The position numbers and the translations under genes are program-made. From NCBI GenBank assembly GCA_050174775.1, contig JBFXJP010000006.1, forward strand, positions 62,001 to 126,000: a stretch of 64,000 bases of DNA, given 5' to 3'. The stretch is from CAYPGJ01 sp050174775. Its GTDB lineage: Bacteria; Planctomycetota; Phycisphaerae; Phycisphaerales; UBA1924. Of the stretch, positions 53,474 through 60,866 are shown one piece after another (the stretch's first letter is position 1; each line of letters starts with the position of its first letter). The notes below the pieces were generated by a model. The model saw only the letters and a program-made list of their open reading frames with translations. It did not search any database and had not been told where the DNA came from.

Positions 53474-55462
53474 TTAGTTGGTCTGGTGTGCGTAGCGGTC
53501 GCCGGGGAATTGCTTGATGCCGTCCTGGGAGGGCTTGCGGCCGGTGCCCGCGGCTGAGGGGGACTTCTCGGAGATGACGAAGTGGTCGTTGGGGAGGGTG
53601 TCGGAGTGCTTGATGGCGGCGTCGGCGGCCTTGAGCATCGAGTCGTCGGCGTTGCTGCGCAGGGCGCGGAGGTTTTCGCGGAAGGAGAGCTCGGCGATAT
53701 CGAGGAAGTGGAGCGCTGCGGTCTTGTCGCGGAGGAACTCGGGTTCCTCGGCGCCGCCGTTGGCGTTGCGCATGTCGCGGTCGAGTTTCGAGAGGACGCA
53801 GAGCGCGGCGTGGGCCCACATGGCGTTGTCGGCGATGCGGGCCTGCACGGCCTGACGGTCGAGGATCTTCTCCTGGAAGCGCTCGGAGGCGGTCTTAAAG
53901 GAGTGGGTGTGGTCGCGGACCATGGCGCAGATGCGCTCGGCGTGAGACGCGAGCGCGGGCTGGAGCTTGGTGATGCGAGGCGCGGCGGGCTTGACGCCCA
54001 TGAAGATCTCGAGGCCGAGGGGGACGGCAACGCGGAGGATGGTGGGGTTGATGGAGTTGCGGGCGATGCGTGAGACGTTGGCGCCGAAGGACTCGTCGGA
54101 GTCCCAGAAGAAGGCGTCGCGGATCTTGAGCATCTGGTCCGCGAGGGGTCGGCCGCCGTAGCCGAAGACGAAGCCCTGCATGACCTCGTTGGCGCCTTCG
54201 ACGATGAGGTTGATGCGGGAGTCGCGGAAGATGCGTTCGATCTCGTTCTCGGTCATGTAGGACTCTCCGCCCATGATCTGGACGGCGTCGTTGACGGTCT
54301 GCCAGCCCATCTCGGAGCAGAAGACCTTGCAGAGCGCGGTCTCGAGCATGATGTCGTCGTCGTGGCGGTCGAGGATGCCGGTGGTGTAGTAGAGGACGGC
54401 GTCCATGGCGTAGCAGAGCGCGGCCATGTGGGCTATGCGCTTGCGGACGAGTTCGAAGTCGGCGAGGGGGCGTTGGAACTGGAAGCGGGTGCGGGCCCAC
54501 TTGGTGGACTGGTCCATGGCCTTGCGTGCGCCGCCGAGCATGCCGGCGGAGAGGGTGCAGCGTCCGTAGTTGAGGCAGGTGAGGGCGACGTTGAGGCCCT
54601 TGCCCTCCTGGGAGAGGAGGTTTTCCTTGGGAACGCGGACGTCCTTGAAGCGGATGCGGGCCTGCCAGGTGCCGCGGATGCCGCACTTGGAGCGGTTCTT
54701 CTGGAAGATGTCGATGCCTTCCATGTCTGGCGTGCAGACGAGCGCGGTGACGCGTTCGGTCTCCTTGCCGGACTTGTCCTTGAGCTTCTGCTTGGCCATG
54801 ACGGTGAAGAGGCTGGAGATGGCGCCGGAGGTGGCCCACTTCTTCTCGCCGTTGAGGATGTAGTGGGAGCCGTCGGCGCTGAGCTCGCAGCGAGTTTCCT
54901 GTCCGCCCGCGTCGCAGCCGACGTTGGGCTCGGAGAGGCAGAACGCGGAGACCCAGTCCTTGGCGAGGTGGGGGAGCCAGCGCTGCTTCTGCTCTTCGGA
55001 GCCGAAGAGCATGATGGCCTTGCAGCCGATGGACTGGTGGGCGGAGACGAGGACCGCGGTGGAGCCGCAGGAGTGTCCGATGCGCTCGAGGACGCGGTTG
55101 TAGGAGGTGATGCCGAGGCCGAGGCCGCCGAACTCGCGCGGGATGGTCATGCCCATGACGCCGAGGTCGAAGAGCCGGTCGATGACCCAGCGCGGGATCT
55201 CCTGGTTCTGGTCGATCTCGACGGCGGGGTGCTCGTTCTCGAGGTACTCGTCGAGCGCGGCGAGGAGTTGATCGCAGCGCGCGGTCTCCTCGGCGTCGGT
55301 CTTGGGGTAGGGGAAGAGGAGGTCCTCACGGACGCGTCCGAAGAAGAGGTTTTTGATGACGCCCATCTCCGAGGGATCGGGGCCGAGCATGGCTTCGGCC
55401 TCTGCGATCATCTTGCGGTCTTTCTCGGAGAGGTTCTTGAGGGACTTGGCGAGTTCGGCCAT
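53474..55462 (-). CDS. Acyl-CoA dehydrogenase (long, VLCAD/ACAD9-like form)
   Basis: 662 residues, longer than the about 380 of short-chain enzymes and close to mitochondrial VLCAD. The dehydrogenase core (about 70-480) has IPREFGGLGLGITSYNRVLERIG, VSAHQSIGCKAIMLFGSEEQK, FCLSEPNVGCDAGG, NGEKKWATSGAIS, and RIFRDSRINLIVEGANEVMQ, with the catalytic Glu in VEGANE as in VLCAD. A C-terminal helical extension (about 490-662) probably mediates membrane contact or dimerisation. AGGAG precedes the ATG. It is first in a run of fatty/branched acyl-CoA genes on this strand; whether it acts on isovaleryl-CoA or on longer chains is not decided by sequence. Confidence 0.9.
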   Translation of the reverse strand: MAELAKSLKNLSEKDRKMIAEAEAMLGPDPSEMGVIKNLFFGRVREDLLFPYPKTDAEETARCDQLLAALDEYLENEHPAVEIDQNQEIPRWVIDRLFDLGVMGMTIPREFGGLGLGITSYNRVLERIGHSCGSTAVLVSAHQSIGCKAIMLFGSEEQKQRWLPHLAKDWVSAFCLSEPNVGCDAGGQETRCELSADGSHYILNGEKKWATSGAISSLFTVMAKQKLKDKSGKETERVTALVCTPDMEGIDIFQKNRSKCGIRGTWQARIRFKDVRVPKENLLSQEGKGLNVALTCLNYGRCTLSAGMLGGARKAMDQSTKWARTRFQFQRPLADFELVRKRIAHMAALCYAMDAVLYYTTGILDRHDDDIMLETALCKVFCSEMGWQTVNDAVQIMGGESYMTENEIERIFRDSRINLIVEGANEVMQGFVFGYGGRPLADQMLKIRDAFFWDSDESFGANVSRIARNSINPTILRVAVPLGLEIFMGVKPAAPRITKLQPALASHAERICAMVRDHTHSFKTASERFQEKILDRQAVQARIADNAMWAHAALCVLSKLDRDMRNANGGAEEPEFLRDKTAALHFLDIAELSFRENLRALRSNADDSMLKAADAAIKHSDTLPNDHFVISEKSPSAAGTGRKPSQDGIKQFPGDRYAHQTN

Positions 55463-55544
55463 GAGGCGGGCTCCTCTACAACGGACGGTCGTGTCTTCGA
55501 GGGATTTCTAGGGCGCTGAGACGCGCGGGGGATGGACGGGGGGA

Positions 55545-56423
55545 TCAGCGGGACAGGAAGGACTGGATGGCGTCGCGGGCTTCGGGGGTTTTTCTGAGGT
55601 GGATAAGGAGGTGTCGTTCGACGCCCTGCGCGGCTTCCCAGCCCAGGTCGATGCAGGTCTTCATGGAGAGGACGACGGCGTGGGCGGCCTTGGTTTTGGG
55701 GAGCTGGGATTGTGCGTGCGCGATGGCGTCGCGGGTGGGTTCGCGCCATTCGGGCTCGTGGATGTTGCGGGGCTCGCGTTCGGCGCCTTCCTTGAGGAGG
55801 GAGGCGGCCATTTCCTTTGCGGTGGGAAGGAGTTTGGAGGGGTCGTCGAGGAGCATCTCGATGAGGTTGGCTTCGCGGGCGAAGGAGATGGGTACGGTTT
55901 TGCCGGAGGCGGCGAGTCGGATGGCTTCTGCCGGGTCCATGCGCGCGGGGAGCATGGAGGCGCCGCCCCAGCCCGGGCAGAGGCCGAGCGTGGCTTCGGG
56001 GAGGCCGATCATGTAGTCCTTGCCGCCGTTGGGGAGGCAAGCGACGAGCATGTCGCAGTGGAGGGCGAGTTCGAGGCCTCCGCCGAGTGTGGGGCCGTTG
56101 ATGGCGGCGATGGTGGTGCAGTGCATGTGGGCGATGCGGCCCATGACGCGTTGGCCGAGGGCGAGGTAGTCGTCGAGCGCGTCGTCGTTGAAGGAGGAGA
56201 TTTCCTTGAGGTCGGCGCCTGCGACGAAGGCGCGTTCGGAGGCGGAGGCGAGGACGAGGCCTTTGGCTGTGGCGCCGATGGCGTCGAGGGTGGCATCGAG
56301 TCGCTCGAAGAGTTCCTTATTGAGGATGACGACGGGGCGGCCGGGGGACTCGAGCGTGATGGTGACAACTCCGGCGGCAGGTCCGGTTTCCTCACGAGCG
56401 AATGGGAGCGGTGTGGCGGCCAT
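55545..56423 (-). CDS. Enoyl-CoA hydratase/isomerase family protein, catalytic residues intact
   Basis: 292 residues. Crotonase fold with both catalytic Glu positions kept: INGPTLGGGLELALHCDM and GLPEATLGLCPGWGGASML. The oxyanion-hole segment is AFVAGADLKEISS. The pattern is like the hydratase half of FadB/FadJ-type proteins. It hydrates 2-enoyl-CoA, in beta-oxidation or in branched-chain catabolism. GGAG lies 5 nt before the ATG. It is 82 bp upstream of the acyl-CoA dehydrogenase start in the same direction. Confidence 0.88.
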   Translation of the reverse strand: MAATPLPFAREETGPAAGVVTITLESPGRPVVILNKELFERLDATLDAIGATAKGLVLASASERAFVAGADLKEISSFNDDALDDYLALGQRVMGRIAHMHCTTIAAINGPTLGGGLELALHCDMLVACLPNGGKDYMIGLPEATLGLCPGWGGASMLPARMDPAEAIRLAASGKTVPISFAREANLIEMLLDDPSKLLPTAKEMAASLLKEGAEREPRNIHEPEWREPTRDAIAHAQSQLPKTKAAHAVVLSMKTCIDLGWEAAQGVERHLLIHLRKTPEARDAIQSFLSR

Positions 56424-56635
56424 GGGAACTCCGTTGGGCCGGGGTGATGGCCCGGCGAGGGGACGCGGGACGCTGGGCGTTCAGAGCGCGGTAGTCGCGC
56501 ATCTCGGCTGAGCCAGCCACGGGGAATCGCCCACCTTCGTGCCTCGTCGGAGCGCCAACACACGCCGAACGAGAGCCTGCGGGCAGTATACAGGAGGGGT
56601 GGTGGGGTCCGGCGGGATTTGGGGATGGGAGGGGG

Positions 56636-57400
56636 TCAGCGGGAGGCGAACTTGGCGCGGAGGTTGGCCTGGGCTTCGGGGCCTGCCACGACTTCTGCGG
56701 AGATGTCGGCGCCTCGGCGGAGTGTGACGGAGGAGGGGGTGGGGTCGAGGGAGTTGAGCCAGGCCTTGGTCGCGCGGAGCGCTGCGGGTCCGGCGGAGAC
56801 GAGGCGTGAGGTGAGTTCGTGCACGGCGGAGTCGAGGTCGGTGAGGTTGGGGACGGAGCGTGTGACGAGGCCGAGTTGGGCGGCGCGTGCGCCGGACATG
56901 GTTCCGCCCTCGAGGAGGACGCGTCGGGCCTGGGCGGGGCCGAGGCGGAGCATGAGCCAGGGCGCGACCACGGCGGGGCAGACGCCCAGGTCGACCTCGG
57001 GGTAGCCGAGTTTGGCGTCGTCGTGGGTGACGGCGAAGTCGCAGACGCAGGTGAGGCCGCAGCCACCGCCGATTGCGGCGCCGTTGACGCGCGCGATGGA
57101 GGGGATGGGGAGGTTGCGGATGAGGAGGGTGAGATCGGCGAGGGCGTGGAGGAGCTTGGAGGCTTCGCGCGGGTCGTCGAGAACGGCGCGGAGGTCCATG
57201 CCGGCACAGAAGGACTTGCCTTCGCCGGTAAGGACGCAGACGCGCGGGGAGGCGTCGGGGTCTTCGCAGAGGCGCGCGAGGTCCTGCACGCGTGCACGGA
57301 GATCGGCCAGGAGGTCGGGGGAGAGGGCGTTGCGCGCATCGGGGCGGTTGAGCGCGAGGGTGGCGACACGGTCGGCGATGGTGAGTGTGGCGAGGGGCAT
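56636..57400 (-). CDS. Crotonase family protein, LiuC (methylglutaconyl-CoA hydratase)-like
   Basis: 254 residues. Oxyanion-hole GKSFCAGMDLRAV. The first Glu position is Gly (NGAAIGGGCGLTCVCDFAV) and the second Glu is kept (GYPEVDLGVCPAVVAPWLM). Gly-Leu in place of Glu-Leu plus E-V-x-L-G-x-x-P-A-V is the pattern I associate with LiuC-type 3-methylglutaconyl-CoA hydratases. That fits the neighbouring HMG-CoA lyase and carboxyltransferase genes of leucine breakdown. It lies 59 bp downstream of the next crotonase in the same direction. The family is firm; substrate is inferred from motif and context. Confidence 0.82.
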   Translation of the reverse strand: MPLATLTIADRVATLALNRPDARNALSPDLLADLRARVQDLARLCEDPDASPRVCVLTGEGKSFCAGMDLRAVLDDPREASKLLHALADLTLLIRNLPIPSIARVNGAAIGGGCGLTCVCDFAVTHDDAKLGYPEVDLGVCPAVVAPWLMLRLGPAQARRVLLEGGTMSGARAAQLGLVTRSVPNLTDLDSAVHELTSRLVSAGPAALRATKAWLNSLDPTPSSVTLRRGADISAEVVAGPEAQANLRAKFASR

Positions 57401-57459
57401 TGTGGGCTTGATGAGCGGGTGTTCGGGGGGTCCAGGGGTTTCAGCGAGGATTCCGGGGG

Positions 57460-58203
57460 TTATTTCTTCCAGACGGATGCGAGCAGGGCGCGTTCTTCGG
57501 GTCCGCCCGCGAGGGAGAGCGATGCGCGGAGCGCGTCGGTGAAGAGGGTGTCGTCGTCGGAGCCGTCGAGCTCGTTGAGCCAGCGTTTCGTGGCCGAGAG
57601 GGAGTGGGGGGGCTTTGCGGCGAGATCGCCGGCGATGCTGAGCGCGCGCGGACGGACCTCGGCGGGCGTGTCGGTGAGGTGGTGGACGAGGCCAAGGGCT
57701 TGCGCGCGTTCGCCGGTGATGGTGGCGGGATCGAGGAGACGTTCGCGTGTGCGCGCGGGGTTGAGGGAGAGGCGGAGGAGGGGGGAGGTGACGGCGGGGG
57801 AGACGCCGAGGCGCACGACGGGGTAGCCGAGGGTAGCGGCGCGGTCGGAGACGACGATGTCGGCGCCGCCGAGGAGCGCGCAGCCCCCCGCGACCGCGGC
57901 GCCTTGGGCGCTCACGATGACGGGACAGGTAAGACGGCGGAGCGAGCGGATGGCGTGCGAGAGGGTGGAGAGGAGATCGCCCATGGCTGAGGGGTCATCT
58001 CGGCAGAGGGCGAGATCGAAGCCAGCGCAGAAGACGTCCCCGGCGCCGCAGAGAAGCACGGCTCGCGCGCGGGACTCGTGGGCGCGCTTGGCTGCGTCCT
58101 TGAGGTTGCGGAGCATGTCGGGGGTGAGCGCGTTGCGCTTGTCGGGTCGGTCGATGACGATCTCGACGACGCGCGCGGGCTCGTGGTGCTCGACGCGGAT
58201 CAT
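57460..58203 (-). CDS. Crotonase family protein lacking both catalytic Glu
   Basis: 247 residues. Overall crotonase fold: RPDKRNALTPDMLRNLKDA, DVFCAGFDLALCRDD (oxyanion hole), but SAQGAAVAGGCALLGGADI has Ala at the first Glu and GYPVVRLGVSPAVTSP has Val at the second. Hydration needs at least one, so this is not a typical hydratase. It may catalyse another crotonase reaction or be structural. It resembles the 56636 protein (GYPxVxLGVxPAVxxP), so the two probably arose by duplication. The ATG overlaps the HMG-CoA lyase stop by four bases, giving coupled translation. Confidence 0.8.
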   Translation of the reverse strand: MIRVEHHEPARVVEIVIDRPDKRNALTPDMLRNLKDAAKRAHESRARAVLLCGAGDVFCAGFDLALCRDDPSAMGDLLSTLSHAIRSLRRLTCPVIVSAQGAAVAGGCALLGGADIVVSDRAATLGYPVVRLGVSPAVTSPLLRLSLNPARTRERLLDPATITGERAQALGLVHHLTDTPAEVRPRALSIAGDLAAKPPHSLSATKRWLNELDGSDDDTLFTDALRASLSLAGGPEERALLASVWKK

Positions 58204-59168
58204 GACTGGGCGCCCCCGGCTCCGCCCCCGGAATTGGAATTGGACTGCGCGGCCTGGGCGCGCGCGATGGCGTCGCGCGCGAACGTCGCGGCCTTGGCGA
58301 GCGCGGCGTCGTCGACGTGACTGGTGAAGCCTTCGGAGCGGATGGCGCGGAGGAGTGTGTCGGTGGCGATGTTGCCGGGCGCGGGGTTGCCTGGGGAGCC
58401 GGCGTATGGGCAGCCGCCGAGCCCGGCAACGGAGCCGTCGAAGGAGCGCACGCCGAGGTCGAGGGAGAGGCGGACGCAGTCGGAGGCGCGGGAGAAGGTG
58501 TCGTGGAAGTGGAGCGTCATGGCGGCGCGTTCATCGTCGGAGAACTCGGAGAGGAGGGAGGCGACGTCGGCGGGGTGCGCGACGCCGATGGTGTCGGCGA
58601 GATCGATTTCGGCGTGGCCTTGGGGCGCGCCGGGGTCGACGAGCGCGAGGAGCTGGTTGACGACCTTGCGGACGGCCAGGGGTCGGATGGGGCCTTCGAA
58701 GGGGCAGGCGATGGCGCAGGAGACGTACATGCGCACGGCCATGCCCGCGTTGAAGGCGCGCGGGAGGAAGTCGGCGAAGCGGTCGATCGTTTGGTTGATG
58801 GAGGCGTTGGTGTTCTTCTTGGAGAAGGTCTCGGAGGCCGCGGTGAAGATCGCGATCTTGAGCGGCATGCCAGCGTTGTGGATGGCGAGGGCGCGCTCGA
58901 AGCCCTGGGTGTTGGGGACGAGGACGGTGAGTGTGGGGAGGCGGGCGCCCTCGGGCGGGTTCTCACGCAGGAGCTTGAGCGTCTCCTCCGCGTCCGCGAG
59001 CTGGGGAATCCAGCGGGGGGAGACGAAGGACGCGGCCTCGATCTCATCGACGTTGGCTGCGGCGAGGAGGGAGATGAGGCGGGCCTTGTCGCGCGCAGGG
59101 ATGACGGCGGGCTCGTTCTGGAGCCCGTCGCGCGGGGAGACATCGGTGATGCGCACGAGGTCGGGCAT
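58200..59168 (-). CDS. Hydroxymethylglutaryl-CoA lyase
   Basis: 322 residues. It cleaves HMG-CoA to acetyl-CoA and acetoacetate, the last step of leucine degradation. Features: ITDVSPRDGLQNEPAVI at the N-terminus (metal Asp, catalytic Arg), ASFVSPRWIPQLADAEE, YVSCAIACPFEG, HFHDTFSRA (metal His pair), and SVAGLGGCPYAGSPGNPA with the catalytic Cys. The C-terminal Ser/Asn/Gly tail is disordered. A TATACC/TACCAT region lies 9-12 nt before the ATG. It is upstream of the degenerate crotonase (ATGA overlap), so the order fits a liu-type operon. Confidence 0.94.
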   Translation of the reverse strand: MPDLVRITDVSPRDGLQNEPAVIPARDKARLISLLAAANVDEIEAASFVSPRWIPQLADAEETLKLLRENPPEGARLPTLTVLVPNTQGFERALAIHNAGMPLKIAIFTAASETFSKKNTNASINQTIDRFADFLPRAFNAGMAVRMYVSCAIACPFEGPIRPLAVRKVVNQLLALVDPGAPQGHAEIDLADTIGVAHPADVASLLSEFSDDERAAMTLHFHDTFSRASDCVRLSLDLGVRSFDGSVAGLGGCPYAGSPGNPAPGNIATDTLLRAIRSEGFTSHVDDAALAKAATFARDAIARAQAAQSNSNSGGGAGGAQS

Positions 59169-59284
59169 CGTGATGGAATGGTATAGGGCTGTTCGGGAGG
59201 CGCGGCGGGAGGATCACCCGTTTGGGTGAGGACGTGCGAATCGTGTGAACCGGGGCGCGGTGGCGCGCGACTGGATGGACGGAC

Positions 59285-59845
59285 ATGGAGCGCACGAGCG
59301 AGGACATCGTGGATGAGTGGCTGGTGCTGCGGGCGCAGGCCGGTGAGGCCGAGGCGTTCGGGAAGCTGGCGCGGAGGTGGGAGGGGCGTGTGCTGCGCCA
59401 CGCGTGGCGGATGACCCGGGATGCGGACGGGGCATTGGACGTCGCGCAGGAATCGTGGCTGTCGATCGTGAAGGGGCTGGGGTCGCTGGCTGACCCGCGG
59501 GCGTTTCGGGGGTGGGCGCTGGGGATCGTGACGCGCCGGAGCGCGGACTGGGTGCGCGGGAAGGTGCGCCGGAGAAGAGCGAGACGGGGTGTGGAAGCGA
59601 TGCGGGTGGTGGAGGAGGCGAGCGGCGTAGCGGAGGAGAGCGCGGATGCGCGGGCGGTGCATCGCGCGATGGAGGGGTTGTCACGCGAGCACGCGGCGGT
59701 GGTGGGGCTGCGGTACGCCGAAGGTTTGAGCGTCGAAGAGATCGCGATGGCGTTGGATGTGCCGGTGGGGACGGTGAAGTCGAGATTGCATCACGCGAGG
59801 GGCGCGTTGCGCCGCGCGTTGGAACTGGAAGAAGGAAAGGAGTGA
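59285..59845 (+). CDS. ECF-type RNA polymerase sigma factor
   Basis: 186 residues. Region 2: LVLRAQAGEAEAFGKLARRWE through DADGALDVAQESWLSIVKG, DPRAFRGWALGIVTRRSADW. Region 4: LSREHAAVVGLRYAEGLSVEEIA, MALDVPVGTVKSRLHHARGALRRAL, with a clear helix-turn-helix. No sigma region 3, so it is an ECF member. The stop overlaps the ribosome site of the following small membrane gene, with which it forms an operon. ATG 59285 is supported by GGACGG just upstream. The target promoter and signal are unknown. Confidence 0.92.
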   Translation: MERTSEDIVDEWLVLRAQAGEAEAFGKLARRWEGRVLRHAWRMTRDADGALDVAQESWLSIVKGLGSLADPRAFRGWALGIVTRRSADWVRGKVRRRRARRGVEAMRVVEEASGVAEESADARAVHRAMEGLSREHAAVVGLRYAEGLSVEEIAMALDVPVGTVKSRLHHARGALRRALELEEGKE

Positions 59846-59850
59846 ACGCG

Positions 59851-60225
59851 ATGAACGGTCACGAGGAAGCGAGACGGATCGGCGAGGCGCTGCGCGCGGA
59901 GGCGGAGCGGGGCGCGAGGGATGATTCGATGGTTGAGCTGATGGTGGGCACGTTCCGCGGGAGGCGGAAGTGGTTCACGGCGCTGGTGTGGTTGATGACG
60001 GGGGTGATGTTCGCGGGGAGCGTGGTGTGCGCGGTGAAGTTCTTCGATGCCGCGGAGACGCGGGAGCAGATCGCCTGGGCCACCGGGTTCGTGTACTTCA
60101 GCCTCGCGGTGCTGGGGATGAAGATCTGGGCGTGGATGGAGATGCTGCACGGCTCGACGGCGCGCGAGGTGAAGCGAGTGGAAGCGATGCTGGCGCGGCT
60201 CGCGGAGGCGGTGGGGGGGAGGTGA
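59851..60225 (+). CDS. Small two-helix membrane protein (DUF6768-like), partner of the ECF sigma factor
   Basis: 124 residues. A charged N-terminus (MNGHEEARRIGEALRAEAERGARDDSMVELMV) leads to two transmembrane helices (about 43-65, FTALVWLMTGVMFAGSVVCAV, and about 75-95, IAWATGFVYFSLAVLGMKIW), then a basic C-terminus WAWMEMLHGSTAREVKRVEAML. The pattern looks like DUF6768; I am not certain of that assignment. GGAAAGGAG lies 7 nt before ATG 59851, overlapping the sigma stop. Gene order and topology suggest a membrane anti-sigma role, with the N-terminal segment facing the cytoplasm. That role is inferred. Confidence 0.7.
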   Translation: MNGHEEARRIGEALRAEAERGARDDSMVELMVGTFRGRRKWFTALVWLMTGVMFAGSVVCAVKFFDAAETREQIAWATGFVYFSLAVLGMKIWAWMEMLHGSTAREVKRVEAMLARLAEAVGGR

Positions 60226-60228
60226 GGC

Positions 60229-60813
60229 TCAGTGGCGCATGGGGAGACCGAGCGCGATGCGGAGCATGGCGGTGAGCCAGATGCGGCGGGGTTCCTCCAT
60301 CTTGTTTGCAAGCCGGATGCGATTAGAGGTCGTCGAAACCTGTACCCACTCGGTGAACGATCCGTTGAACTGCCGACCGACAATCTTCACGGATCGGACT
60401 TCGCGGGGCCTGAATGTCCTACGGAATCCAAGCGGTCGAATACCCCTGAACAGGACAGCGTGATCCGGCGAGATGCGTATCTCGATCCGTCCCCACAGAT
60501 CGAAGAAGCCGTTCCATAGCAGGATGGTTCCGGAAAGAGCGAATACGCTATACACAACAACAAACGCTGCTACGTCTCCGCTTCCAGACACAGACATTCT
60601 GAACCCGACCCAAATTAAGAATCCGCTCCATACCGCGGCGAAGCAGAATGTGACGATCGCGCCCGCAACATTTCGTGCTTGACAGCGGATGACGATCGTA
60701 TTGCCGTCGTCAACGAGGTCACATCCAGGCGGCGATTTGCGGCCGCCTCGCATGGCTGATCGGATCTTTTTCTCATGAAGCGATTCGTGAAGTAGTGGAA
60801 GGAATGTCGCCAT
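60229..60813 (-). CDS. Hypothetical two-helix membrane protein with PH-like tail
   Basis: 194 residues. A short N-terminal part with GCDLVDDGNTIVIRCQARN is followed by two helices (about 50-70, IVTFCFAAVWSGFLIWVGF, and about 82-105, FVVVYSVFALSGTILLWNGFF). The C-terminal domain has DHAVLFRGIRPLGFRRTFRPREVRSVKI, EWVQVSTTSNRIRL: a pattern like small bacterial PH-type domains. Base composition is noticeably lower in GC than the surrounding genes, a hint of acquisition. It ends 3 bp from the converging small membrane gene. No family named with confidence. Confidence 0.6.
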   Translation of the reverse strand: MATFLPLLHESLHEKKIRSAMRGGRKSPPGCDLVDDGNTIVIRCQARNVAGAIVTFCFAAVWSGFLIWVGFRMSVSGSGDVAAFVVVYSVFALSGTILLWNGFFDLWGRIEIRISPDHAVLFRGIRPLGFRRTFRPREVRSVKIVGRQFNGSFTEWVQVSTTSNRIRLANKMEEPRRIWLTAMLRIALGLPMRH

Positions 60814-60866
60814 GGGCGGGATCTCGGCGATTCATCAAGAGATTCCAGATGCGGCGAAATGAAGAC

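Noticed and set aside
55545..58203. Three crotonases as a simple tandem triplication
   Set aside because: The 55545 protein differs in catalytic motifs and length and resembles the FadB-type group. Only 56636 and 57460 look like direct sisters.
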